40,120 bases of DNA from Verrucomicrobiota bacterium (GTDB lineage Bacteria > Verrucomicrobiota > Verrucomicrobiia > Limisphaerales > JAJOIW01): assembly GCA_021209225.1 (NCBI GenBank), contig JAJOIW010000070.1, positions 1 to 40,120 of the forward strand, given 5' to 3'. Both the position numbers and the translations under genes were made by a program. This document shows positions 28,565 to 38,200 of this stretch, one piece after another; within the stretch, counting starts at the first letter, position 1; every line of letters begins with the position of its first letter. Below the pieces are notes generated by a model. That model was given only the letters and a program-made list of their open reading frames with translations. It was not told the DNA's origin and did no database searches.

Positions 28565-31500
28565 ATGAAAATTCAATTCATCCGCGGGCGTTGTGGCCCG
28601 AGAATCCGTGCTCTGTCACTTGCGGTCTTTGGGCTCTGTCTCCTGGCCGGGAACTGGCTTCATGCCGTACCGCAGGATATGCGAGTGGGAATTGTATACT
28701 CAAAAAACTCCGAAGCCTTTTTCTCTGATGCATTTATATTCCGGCAGCTTTTCACAGCTGTGCAATCACAGACAATTCAGGCTGGGCTTCCATTTGACCT
28801 GCTGGATGAATCTGATCTGGCGGATTTTGATAAATTGGCAAAATACAAGGTTCTCGTCATTCCAGCTCTGCAGATTGCTGACCAGGCGATGGTCAGTATC
28901 TATAAAGAAAACCTGCGCAAGGTTTTATGGGAAAATGGTGTGGCAATCATAGCTGCCGATGCCTTCTTCTCATACGATGCAAACAACATCTATCAGGGCA
29001 CACAAACCACGGATGCCATGCGCGACATCTTCGGACTCGGCACCACCGTCAGTGGCACCTATAGTAATGTGACCATATCCTCCGTCGGCTCAACACACCC
29101 GATCTCGACTCTCATCAAATCTCCCGAGGAGCTCGCAGTTTATGATAATACATTCTATCAGGAGTATGGCCAGTGGGTGGGCCTGCCAACTGATCCCATC
29201 GCCTGGTTCAAGCACGGAACTGAATCGCGCGTCGCTATCCAGGCCGCAGTCCGTGGTAATGGAAAAATGGTCCACTTTTCTGATCTTTATAAAATGGTCG
29301 ACTCCAAGATCCTCTGGGCAGCCATCCAGTGGGCATCAGGTCCGTTTTTTGGACCTCAGAACAATGTCACTCTCAGTATGACCCGTGCCAATGGAATTCT
29401 GTTGCCGCGCAATGACATGGACCTCTCCCGGTTCCTGGCTTCCGTTCGCAATGTGCATTTCCCTCTCCTGGAAATACTTAAACGCTGGAAGCAGGATTAC
29501 AGCTTCAAAGGATCATTTTATATCAATATCGGAAATGACTCGCAGACAGGAGTTTATACAGACTGGGATCTTTCCGGACCTCTCTATCAGGATTATATCT
29601 CAATCGGAAACGAGATTGGAACACACAGCTACACTCACCCACAGGACACAAAACTTCTCGATGTTCCGCAATTGCAGTTTGAGTTTTTAGACTCAAAAAA
29701 TGAAATTGCCACACGCCTGGGCTTCCCAGTGACCGGGACTGGGATCCCCGGAGAGGATGAGAATCTCTTTGTTTACGAGACCATTAACCCATGGTTCGAC
29801 TATATCTCGGGCCACACTCTTTACAGCGATTCACGCATCGGTGCCAACCTGGGGATCGGATACCTGACACCTGCAGAAGATACGCTCTACTACAGTCTGA
29901 ACATGACCCCTGATTTCGTTCTGGGCGACATACTTAAGTTCACCCCGGAACAATCCTCCGCAGAATGGCAAAAGGAACTCGTCGAGCAGGCCACGAACAT
30001 GCGCCAACCAGTTCTTCATTGGCTCTGGCACGATTATGGGATCATCAACTCGAATAACTCCCCCTATTATGGTCTTCTGGCTTTTGAGGATCTTGTCAAA
30101 CGCGCCTACAATGAAGGATATGAATTCGCTACTCTCCACGATTATACAGAACGATTCAAAGCCTTCACCCAGGCAAGCTTCAAAGTCGACTACATTGCAT
30201 CCAGCCGTGTTGTTGTGGATGTATCCGGAAGTAATCTGGGCGCATTGACCGTTGAACTTGGGTCGTCTGCCAATATCGTGAGTGCCGGAAATCACTATGC
30301 TTACAATGGTGGAAAGCTTTTCCTGCCAGCCAATGGAGGTAATTTCCCTCTGGCCCTCGGATCCGGAGCCGCTAATGTCACCCGTGTCACCAGCCTCGAT
30401 TCCAGACTCAATCTCCTCACCATCTCAGGCGATGGAACTGCCCTCGACTTCCAGGTCTCCGGCCTGGGCAAAGCCGTCATCCTTTTCAAGACGGGCACAA
30501 ACTCCAAATTCGAAGTCCTGACCAAAGGAGCTGTGACCTACACTGAAACCGGAGCCGAAGTGAATTTCCCTCTGGTGGGAACCTACTCTATCCAGGTCCG
30601 CCCCACCGACAACATTGCTCCATTGGCTATGGATTCGATCGTTTCAACAGCCCAGTCCCAGCCTGTCACAATCACCCTCGATGCTATGGACTTTGATGGC
30701 TTCCTCGCGAATATGGTCATAGTGACTCCTCCCACTCATGGGATCGCCACGATCAATAAACTCCTGGTTGAATATACCCCAAATCCAGGATTTGTTGGAA
30801 CCGATACGCTGGTGTATAAAGTCTCAGATGAGAAAGGCCTCACCGCTCAGGCGACTGTCACTATCACTGTCACACCCATTAACCTCAGCGATGGAGATCC
30901 CTTTTACAACTTCATGGCCAGAACGTCCATTCTCGATGGGTCCGACTCAGAATGGGAAGGTCTCGAAAAAGCAGTGGCCGATCCAGCTGAGCATAATGGA
31001 ACGCTTAATTTGCTGGATTACACGGATATTTACCTCGCCCACAACAGCACCAAATTCTTCGTGCTCTACAAATCCACTCAACTGGCTCCCCTCAACTGGG
31101 CCCACAATACATTCATTGATTCCGATGGCATAAGCCAGACGGGTTTCATCATCGGATCCATCGGTGCGGACATCCTGGTTCAGGGAGGGCTGGCTTATAA
31201 ATATATAGGCACAGGTCTGGATTGGAACTGGCAGCAATTATTCAATATTGTTCTCAGTCAGAATGGCAACACCGTGGAATTTGGCCTGGACCGATCGAAT
31301 TTTGCTGATTCCACAAGTATTCGTCTGATTTTCATGGGTGACAATACTGCCTACACCGGAGGCACGGAAAGAGATCTTGTGCCCGATGATGTATTCACCA
31401 GCACAACTGGTTTCTTAACTTATAACTTCTTCAGCGCGACAACAAATGCTGTGCCCATTGCCCAATCAGCTGCTCTGGCCATCAACCAGGATGAACACAT

Positions 31501-32620
31501 CGTGATCAATCTCAAAGGAATTGACCTTGATGGAGACCCTCTCACTTATAATATTGTGGCCGGTCCATCACATGGTCAGCTTGTCGGGGCAACCCCGAAT
31601 GTGGATTATATTCCTGTCACTGGATATGCTGGTTCAGACCAGTTCACATTCACAGTCTCGGATGGTAAGGCAGTATCCCAGCCCGCTACTGTTTCCATCA
31701 CCATCAATGCACTGCCTCAATCACCGACGAAGTTCTCCAATGCCTTAACCACTCCAATCGTACTCGATGGAAATCTGGCTGACTGGTCAAACCTGACGCC
31801 TTTCCCAGCCGATCCATTGGATCAGGATGGGGCTGAAAATTTCATCGACTGGACACGCATCCGCTTTGCTCACACGGCGAGCAATCTTTACCTGGCATAT
31901 TCCAATGAATCCGCCATCCAGTTCAACTGGGCCTACAACATATACGTGGATACCGATCTGAATAAATCGACAGGATTCCAGCCGATATACGCCTTCACTG
32001 GTGTGGGAGCGGAATACCTCATCCAAAGCGAATATGTATACAAATACTCCGGAACCGGCCTGGACTGGAATTGGACCTTTGTCGGCTCCGCACAATCCGC
32101 CATTAAAGGGACCGATGTTGAACTGGTTCTCCCTCGCTCATTGATCGGATCTCCCGAGGAAATCAACTTTGTCGGGTTAGGTGAAAACGTGGCCTATCCG
32201 AACGGAACAACATCCGATCTCTACCCGGATGATGCCCTCACAGGTGGGGGAGTGCTGAATTACTTTTTTGGGACAGCTCCTGGAATGCTTCAGTCTGTCG
32301 AACAGGCCGCAGGACCGGTGCCGCCACTGGTCCCATACACCATTCGCATCTGGTATGTGATGCCAGACGCCATCAATCCCAATCCTGTCAAAATCGTCTC
32401 CAGTCCCAAGGCTTATACCGACATCCGCGTCATGGCCCGGCCTAACTCTAACTGGAGCATGATACATTCGCTGGATCTCAAGGAGTGGGTCACCGCACGA
32501 TCATGGCAAATTCTTGGCTCCTACTCCGAATTTGCATTCCCATTGCAAAACGGAAATCCAGATGGATCCTACGGATTCTTCGAGGTTGTCGAGCAGGCAC
32601 CAGCTCCAAGTGCCCAATAA
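28565..32620 (+). CDS. Giant secreted polysaccharide-deacetylase-like protein with duplicated Ig and carbohydrate-binding modules
   Basis: 1351 residues. The signal peptide core is 'LAVFGLCLLAGNWLHAV'. Residues about 40-260 resemble a glutamine-amidotransferase-like or glycosidase accessory fold ('VGIVYSKNSEAFF', 'YKVLVIPALQ'). Residues about 275-530 look like a NodB-type deacetylase barrel with the metal pair 'GTHSYTHP' (H-x3-H), 'FKGSFYINIG' and 'VLHWLWHDYG'; the usual TFDDG motif is not evident. Then come two tandem units, each an Ig/cadherin-like module ('PNPGFVGTDTLVYKVSD'; 'PVTGYAGSDQFTFTVSD') followed by a CBM9-like module ('ILDGSDSEWEGL'; 'VLDGNLADWSNL', each with 'GTGLDWNW'). The C-terminus is a beta module with 'SLDLKEW'. 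It is probably cell-surface or secreted and acts on polysaccharide. A hairpin terminator follows at 32675. Confidence 0.8.
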   Translation: MKIQFIRGRCGPRIRALSLAVFGLCLLAGNWLHAVPQDMRVGIVYSKNSEAFFSDAFIFRQLFTAVQSQTIQAGLPFDLLDESDLADFDKLAKYKVLVIPALQIADQAMVSIYKENLRKVLWENGVAIIAADAFFSYDANNIYQGTQTTDAMRDIFGLGTTVSGTYSNVTISSVGSTHPISTLIKSPEELAVYDNTFYQEYGQWVGLPTDPIAWFKHGTESRVAIQAAVRGNGKMVHFSDLYKMVDSKILWAAIQWASGPFFGPQNNVTLSMTRANGILLPRNDMDLSRFLASVRNVHFPLLEILKRWKQDYSFKGSFYINIGNDSQTGVYTDWDLSGPLYQDYISIGNEIGTHSYTHPQDTKLLDVPQLQFEFLDSKNEIATRLGFPVTGTGIPGEDENLFVYETINPWFDYISGHTLYSDSRIGANLGIGYLTPAEDTLYYSLNMTPDFVLGDILKFTPEQSSAEWQKELVEQATNMRQPVLHWLWHDYGIINSNNSPYYGLLAFEDLVKRAYNEGYEFATLHDYTERFKAFTQASFKVDYIASSRVVVDVSGSNLGALTVELGSSANIVSAGNHYAYNGGKLFLPANGGNFPLALGSGAANVTRVTSLDSRLNLLTISGDGTALDFQVSGLGKAVILFKTGTNSKFEVLTKGAVTYTETGAEVNFPLVGTYSIQVRPTDNIAPLAMDSIVSTAQSQPVTITLDAMDFDGFLANMVIVTPPTHGIATINKLLVEYTPNPGFVGTDTLVYKVSDEKGLTAQATVTITVTPINLSDGDPFYNFMARTSILDGSDSEWEGLEKAVADPAEHNGTLNLLDYTDIYLAHNSTKFFVLYKSTQLAPLNWAHNTFIDSDGISQTGFIIGSIGADILVQGGLAYKYIGTGLDWNWQQLFNIVLSQNGNTVEFGLDRSNFADSTSIRLIFMGDNTAYTGGTERDLVPDDVFTSTTGFLTYNFFSATTNAVPIAQSAALAINQDEHIVINLKGIDLDGDPLTYNIVAGPSHGQLVGATPNVDYIPVTGYAGSDQFTFTVSDGKAVSQPATVSITINALPQSPTKFSNALTTPIVLDGNLADWSNLTPFPADPLDQDGAENFIDWTRIRFAHTASNLYLAYSNESAIQFNWAYNIYVDTDLNKSTGFQPIYAFTGVGAEYLIQSEYVYKYSGTGLDWNWTFVGSAQSAIKGTDVELVLPRSLIGSPEEINFVGLGENVAYPNGTTSDLYPDDALTGGGVLNYFFGTAPGMLQSVEQAAGPVPPLVPYTIRIWYVMPDAINPNPVKIVSSPKAYTDIRVMARPNSNWSMIHSLDLKEWVTARSWQILGSYSEFAFPLQNGNPDGSYGFFEVVEQAPAPSAQ

Positions 32621-32674
32621 AAAGAAATTCAATATTCATTCTTCAGTCATTTAATTCGTAATAAATGCAAGGTA

Positions 32675-32698
32675 GAGGGTCACCCACGGGTGGCCCTC
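32675..32698 (+). terminator. Hairpin terminator after the deacetylase-like gene
   Basis: GAGGGTCACC and GGTGGCCCTC form a ten-base-pair stem (one G-U pair) with a four-base CACG loop, 55 bases after the stop codon. The following ATTTCATGT is only moderately U-rich, so efficiency may be partial. Confidence 0.55.
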
Positions 32699-32796
32699 AT
32701 TTCATGTACGCCTCACAATTTATTACAAATGTCCTTGAGACAATAACCTCCAAAAACATATTTACAGATTGGTATCCATACTATTTAAATGCAGGT

Positions 32797-34368
32797 ATGA
32801 ATCAATGGAGTAATCAATTCATCCTGGCGATTTGTATATTGAGCCTATTGCCAATCCGCATGCAGGGACTTGAGGCAGCTGAAGTTGAGCGTCCGAATAT
32901 CCTGCTGATTCTTACTGATGACCATCGATTCGATGCCCTGACTTCTGCCGGGCATCCATTTCTTGAGACTCCATCACTCGATCGACTCGTCCATGAGGGG
33001 GCCCTGATAAAAAATGCTTATGTGACAACTTCACTTTGTTCTCCGAGCCGGGCCAGTATTCTGACTGGGCTCTACGCACATAACCATGGAGTCATCGATA
33101 ACTACCATCCGGTTCGGGATGATCTGACTTTTTTCCCTCAGAAACTTCAGGAGGCTGGATACAAGACAGGATTTATCGGCAAATGGCATATGGGGGACAC
33201 CGAAGAGCCTCAGCGCGGATTTGATTATTGGGTCAGTTTCAAAGGGCAGGGGATATACTGGCCGCACGATTCAGGATTGAAAGTGCAGGGCCGATTCGTG
33301 CCACAAGCCTACAAAACTCATTGGAATGTCAATGGGGAATCAGTTCCCCAGACTGGATATATTACGGATGAATTAACTGATTACGCCATCCAATGGCTGG
33401 AGAATCATCTGGATGAGAAGCAGATGGTGAATCCGTTTTTTCTCTATTTATCCCACAAAGCAGCCCACGCGGATTTTCTTCCCCCAAACAGGCACGCCTT
33501 CCGGTACGAGGATAAAATTGTCGACATTCCACCAAATCCACAGACACACAAAGATTTATTCAGGGATGTTCCGATGTGGGTGCAAAACCAGATCAACAGC
33601 AGGCATGGAGTGGAATTCGCTTACTATACTGATCTGGATATGTCTGAGTATTACCGCAGGTATTGTGAAACTCTGCTGGCCGTTGACGAGAGTGTCGGGC
33701 GCATCATGGATGCACTCCAAAAAAGAAATTCCCTGGATGAAACTTTTATTATCTATATGGGGGATAATGGATTTTTATTCGGGGAACATGGGTTGATTGA
33801 CAAGCGTTGTGCGTATGAGGAGTCCATCCGTATCCCTATGATTATCCGTGCCCCGGCATTCACAGCACCCGGAAAAGTCATCGATTCAATCATAGCCAAT
33901 ATCGACGTGGCGCCCACTATCCTCGATGTCGCTCAGGTTCAAAATCCGCCAATCATGGATGGAAGAAGCTTTTTACCGCTCCTGCGTCAACGCGATATCC
34001 CATGGCGAAAGTTCCTTCTCTATGAGTATTTCTGGGAACGCAACTACCCACAAACACCAACCATGCATGCTGTTTTCAACACCTCCGTCAAATTCATCCG
34101 ATACCACGGTGTCTGGGACATTGATGAATTATTTGACCTGCAGGTGGATCCCAAAGAATTCCAGAATCAAATCCGCGATCCGGAAAAGGCTCACTTGGCT
34201 CAACAACTGCAGGAGACCATGTTTTCCCTTTTGAGGGAGTCAGGAGGTCATTCCATTCCCATCCGTGCCGACAGGGGAACTCAATATTATCATAGAAATT
34301 CCAAGGGTTTCCCCGGTGCTGCATTTCCGGAATGGTTTTATCGTGAGGCGGGTAAATCCGGAGATTAG
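32797..34368 (+). CDS. Exported type I sulfatase
   Basis: 523 residues from the chosen start. The formylglycine motif is 'CSPSRASILTG' (C-x-P-S-R), modified post-translationally to the catalytic aldehyde. Other active-site elements are 'NILLILTDDHR' (metal-binding Asp-Asp), 'TGFIGKWHMGD' (Lys and His), 'SHKAAHADF' and 'FIIYMGDNGFLFGEHGLIDKR' (Asp-Asn metal ligands and Lys). All are present, so the enzyme should be active given a maturase, which is not in this window. The ATG at 32797 begins a good signal peptide ('FILAICILSLLPIRMQG'); an upstream in-frame ATG at 32665 lies before the terminator hairpin and is not credible. The family fits desulfation of sulfated polysaccharides, consistent with the neighbouring deacetylase-like protein. 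Confidence 0.9.
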   Translation: MNQWSNQFILAICILSLLPIRMQGLEAAEVERPNILLILTDDHRFDALTSAGHPFLETPSLDRLVHEGALIKNAYVTTSLCSPSRASILTGLYAHNHGVIDNYHPVRDDLTFFPQKLQEAGYKTGFIGKWHMGDTEEPQRGFDYWVSFKGQGIYWPHDSGLKVQGRFVPQAYKTHWNVNGESVPQTGYITDELTDYAIQWLENHLDEKQMVNPFFLYLSHKAAHADFLPPNRHAFRYEDKIVDIPPNPQTHKDLFRDVPMWVQNQINSRHGVEFAYYTDLDMSEYYRRYCETLLAVDESVGRIMDALQKRNSLDETFIIYMGDNGFLFGEHGLIDKRCAYEESIRIPMIIRAPAFTAPGKVIDSIIANIDVAPTILDVAQVQNPPIMDGRSFLPLLRQRDIPWRKFLLYEYFWERNYPQTPTMHAVFNTSVKFIRYHGVWDIDELFDLQVDPKEFQNQIRDPEKAHLAQQLQETMFSLLRESGGHSIPIRADRGTQYYHRNSKGFPGAAFPEWFYREAGKSGD

Positions 34369-34413
34369 GACAATTCTCTTGAGGTGCTCCAGATGATTTG
34401 CTAGAGAAAACTC

Positions 34414-34860
34414 ATGCTGAATCACCAAATGATCCATCCGGATATCAACCGCATCCTCGGGCGGGCTGGTCATCATAGCAAAATCCTCATAGCCGATGGT
34501 CACTACCCAGCCTGGTCGAAAAAAGGTCCCAATTCTGAAGTCATCCATTTAAACTTTGCCCCTGGCATCGTGAATTGCAGCCAGGTGCTCCGGGGAATTC
34601 TCTCCGCTGTCCCCATAGATGAAATCAATACTATGGGTATTCCTCCAGAGGATCCCTATGCTAAATATGGCGAACCACCCGTTTGGGCGGAATACAAAGC
34701 CATCCTCTCAGAATTCCATTCTCCTCTGGAACTGAAACCCATACAAAAGTGGGAATTCTATGATGCTGTGCAGTCAAACGATCATGTATTGACTATTCAA
34801 ACCGCTGAATTGGCATTGTGGGCAAACCTCCTTCTCTCCATAGGCGTTCGAACTGCTTAA
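34414..34860 (+). CDS. RbsD/FucU-family sugar mutarotase
   Basis: A 148-residue protein with the RbsD/FucU fold features 'INRILGRAGHHSKILIADGHYP' (the catalytic His region), 'IHLNFAPGIVNCSQVLRGIL' and, near the C-terminus, 'TIQTAELALWANLLLSIGV' (the family's 'T-G-E-x-x-x-Y-x-N-x-x-x-x-x-G-V', with Thr-Ala-Glu here and Trp for Tyr). These enzymes interconvert pyranose/furanose or alpha/beta anomers of sugars such as fucose or ribose. It lies 45 bases after the sulfatase, so both may be co-transcribed, and it could process the monosaccharide released from a sulfated glycan, for example fucose. The sugar is not determinable from sequence. Confidence 0.85.
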   Translation: MLNHQMIHPDINRILGRAGHHSKILIADGHYPAWSKKGPNSEVIHLNFAPGIVNCSQVLRGILSAVPIDEINTMGIPPEDPYAKYGEPPVWAEYKAILSEFHSPLELKPIQKWEFYDAVQSNDHVLTIQTAELALWANLLLSIGVRTA

Positions 34861-34922
34861 CCTTGTCCATCCGGGGTGCCCCATATGCAGACACTATGTG
34901 CATCAGGTCGCAGTCAGTTTTC

Positions 34923-34944
34923 ATTCTCCTCACAATAGGAGAAT
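34923..34944 (+). terminator. Possible terminator hairpin after the sulfatase/mutarotase genes
   Basis: Perfect eight-base-pair stem ATTCTCCT / AGGAGAAT with a six-base loop CACAAT. No T-run follows directly, so it may instead be an mRNA-stabilising structure. Confidence 0.3.
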
Positions 34945-35131
34945 CATCCAATCCCCGTATTCATTCAGATTTTTGATGCTTGAATTATTTTACTGTTCAG
35001 GCGGAGCCATGAAATTGGATTGTGGCTGGATAAAAATCTGATTTTTGAATAATTGGACTCGAATGAGCGTCCCGCGCTGGCTCTGGTGAACCTGCGTGGA
35101 TGAGCGCAATTGTGAAAAGCAGGTGAAAAGT

Positions 35132-35180
35132 TTCATTGTAAATTTGACGCAGGGTCTATTGTGCCGTTATTTACAATGAA
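35132..35180 (+). repeat. 12-base perfect inverted repeat bracketing a -35-like element
   Basis: TTCATTGTAAAT (35132-35143) and its exact reverse complement ATTTACAATGAA (35169-35180) flank 25 bases. That spacer starts with TTGACG (35144-35149), a good -35, and a weak -10 (TATTTA) would fall in the right arm. The element lies just upstream of the VWA-domain surface protein gene. It could be a two-site operator, a large hairpin or, less likely, a tiny invertible promoter. Confidence 0.6.
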
Positions 35181-35268
35181 TTCACTCACTCACTACTGAG
35201 ATTTGCAAATAGTCCTTTTACTCATCTGTTTGACCGGACAGGGAGCGAGGATTGGGCATCAAACTATC

Positions 35269-38200
35269 ATGAAATCAGAAAAATCAGGCCATCCGGGTTC
35301 ATTATCGCCATCCTGTCTACTGCAATCAATCCATCCCTTTCATCACATCGGTCACTGGATTCTGGGTATTGTGCTTGTTTGCGGATATTCTTCGGTCAGC
35401 CAGCTTCTGGGCCAGAATATCAATACGATACCCATTGCTTTCCGGGATGTCGTGTCCAGTCACCAATCACCCTATGTGGTGGAATTCACTGTTTCTTTGA
35501 CCGACATCATCGGGACATCTGTGGTTGTGGATCCCGGAAACCTGCGTCTGGTGCCACGTGAAGACGGGCGCCTGGTCAGTGAAGAGGAAAGTGGGGCCAT
35601 CGTCCTTCCAGGAGAAAATAAAAAGCTCCATGCCATGATGGTTCTGGATTATTCCAGAAGCATGACTTCTTTGCGGGCCAATTCAGATGATAATTCCAAT
35701 GGAGTTTCCGATTCCCAGGAATTGATGGAGCGGCATGCCAGTGAGTTGCTTTCAGCTCTGACAAAAGATACCCAGGCAGGAATAGTGGAATTTCATAATG
35801 AACTGACATCCCCTGCGCAGGTTGAAGACTTAACTTCTGATCCGCAAACACTTTTGGAATCAGTGGAGAGGTTGAGCTCTGATTTAGCACAGCAATTCTC
35901 TGGTTCCACCCGAGTCTGGGATGCTGTCATGCTTTCGATACAGACTTTGATTGATGCGGTTGAACCAGCGCAGAGAAATGTTTTTTTCTATTCAGATGGG
36001 ACAGATGAATCGAGTTTGATCGACCCGGTGACTGTGGCGCAGGAGGCGATTGCCAATGGGGTTCGTCTGCATTCCATATTGTATAATCGGGGGCAGCCAG
36101 TTGTCTCCCGCACTGGGGCTGTGGAATGGGTTCTGGATTTTCTGGACAACCACCCCGCGCCTTATCTCCTGATTGATAGTCAGGAGAGATACCTCTCGGG
36201 AGAAGCCGCTCTGCAAGTTCCCAGGGAAGCTTTGACCACCATTCCAGCCGACGCCTCATACCGGTTTCTTGGTCCACCCGGGGTGCCGGTTTATCTTCTC
36301 CAGCCAGGACAGACTCCCGCTTTGCCAGTTCCTTCTCTCAGGCTCTCCCCTGCCTCTGTGACCGCACTGAATGGAACAGATATTTCCATCCGTATGGTGG
36401 ATTTTTCAGGGCCTGGAGATTGTTCCATTTATACAGTCGATGCCAGTGGGCTGGCTCATCCCTTGATCAATACCATCGATGGATTGAATGCCTCTGACCA
36501 GTTCTCATTCAATGCTTCGCAACCATGGCAGCCTCATTACGCCTTTTCTCAACCGGGTTCCTATATTCTCAACTTCCGATTGAGTGGCACCATGAACGGT
36601 AGCCCGGTCACCACCCAATTTAAACTCGAATTTCTGATTCCTGAGGACTTCTCCTTTATCCTTTCAGGCACATCAGAAGCCACCTTCACCTTTGATGGCA
36701 CGAGTTGGAATCAGATACTGAATGTGGGAGGATCCGCCGTAGATACACAAGACACTAAAATTACAATTGGGCCTGAAAACCAGATTGTCATCACGAACCC
36801 GGCGGATTTTCCCTTCTATTCGGGCAGCTCAGTTTTTCTCATGCCGCCAGTGGATTCTGCCACAGCTCTCGGATTGAACTTTGCTGGAGTTGCGGCTGAC
36901 GTGCTCGTCGATAACCAGTTTCTTATTCAGTTGGTGGATTTCAATGGGCCAGGTTCCATGTACACCTACTCAGATCCCTCCTCCCCATTCTTTAACACCG
37001 AAAATGGACTCGATGCCAGTGACGCCTATCTGGCATCCGCTGGCGAATCTTTCGTTCCATTCTGGGCCTTTTCTGAACCAGGTGATTACACCATAACCAT
37101 ACAGGCATCAGGCACATTGGTTGATCCGGAGGAGGAAACAATGAGCTCCACCCTCATCCTGCATATTCAGGTTTCCAGCGATCCAGGCGTCATGCTCGTC
37201 ACCCAGACGGGTGGACAACAATTCTATTCCCGGAATTTCACCTCAGTATCCGATCTCTTCACGTCCATGATATACAATTTGCAGGGACAATACATATTGC
37301 GGTGGTCCACATTAAAACGCGGACCCACCCCATTTATCCCTTCCTTTCAGATTTTTCTCAATGGAGCCAGTGCTCAATTTGAAGGATCCGAAGTGACCCC
37401 CAGTGATATTGACGGATCAGTTCTTGATGCTCAGATGCTCTGGGATCCCCGCAGTCCATCCACGGACTTCTCCCGGCTGACTCTCCAGATGGATTTTGTT
37501 CCACGCGACTTTTCCGGCTTCACTCTCCACTATGCCTCGCGACATCCGTTTCAATTGTCCCGTATTCTCCCTGAATCGGGTGGTCTACTCCCCGCCAATT
37601 GGAACATTGAACAATCAGAGTCAAATGGGGTCGGAATGATCCGCGTCTACGGACCTCGATCCCCATTCGGCCTCCAATCCCTCCCCTTCACTTCTGCCGG
37701 ACGACTCTTCCAACTCAGGTTCGATCCCAGCATCGATCTCACATCTGCTTTTTATGAATTCTCTGTCGCTCCGGAAAACCCATCCAACTCCATCTCCTTC
37801 CCGAATCAATCCGACTTCATCAGCCCTCTGACTGCATTGCTCTTCAATACACCCATTCCATGGCTTTCCGAATATGGATTTGTTGGAGATATTCCCACTT
37901 TAGCCATCGCTGAACGAACGGACCATGACGGAGATGGCGATCCAACCTGGTTGGAATATCGTCGTGGCACTAATCCGGTTGACCCATCCTCACGATATCA
38001 CCCTCCCAGTATTCAGGCTCAGAATGGGGGTTACTCAATCACCATTCCCTCCGCTTCATTGCGCACATACACCCTCGAGGCAACATCGGATTTTGAGTTC
38101 TGGGAAGTTATTGCCGACCATCTGCCCGGGAATGGGAAGGACCTGATCTTCAACGATCTCTCCACCGACCTGATACCAGCCCGGTTTTATAGAACTATCA

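Larger units (their letters stand above)
34861..35202. other. Non-coding gap with hairpin and long inverted repeat
   Basis: No gene is supported. It contains an eight-base-pair perfect hairpin, ATTCTCCT (34923-34930) / AGGAGAAT (34937-34944), 60-80 bases after the mutarotase stop and without a U-tract. It also holds a 12-base perfect inverted repeat near the right end, listed separately. The centre is AT-rich with ATTTTTGA-type segments. Confidence 0.5.

Noticed and set aside
32665-32796. Upstream in-frame extension of the sulfatase
   Set aside because: It would start before the terminator hairpin, and the true signal peptide begins at 32797.
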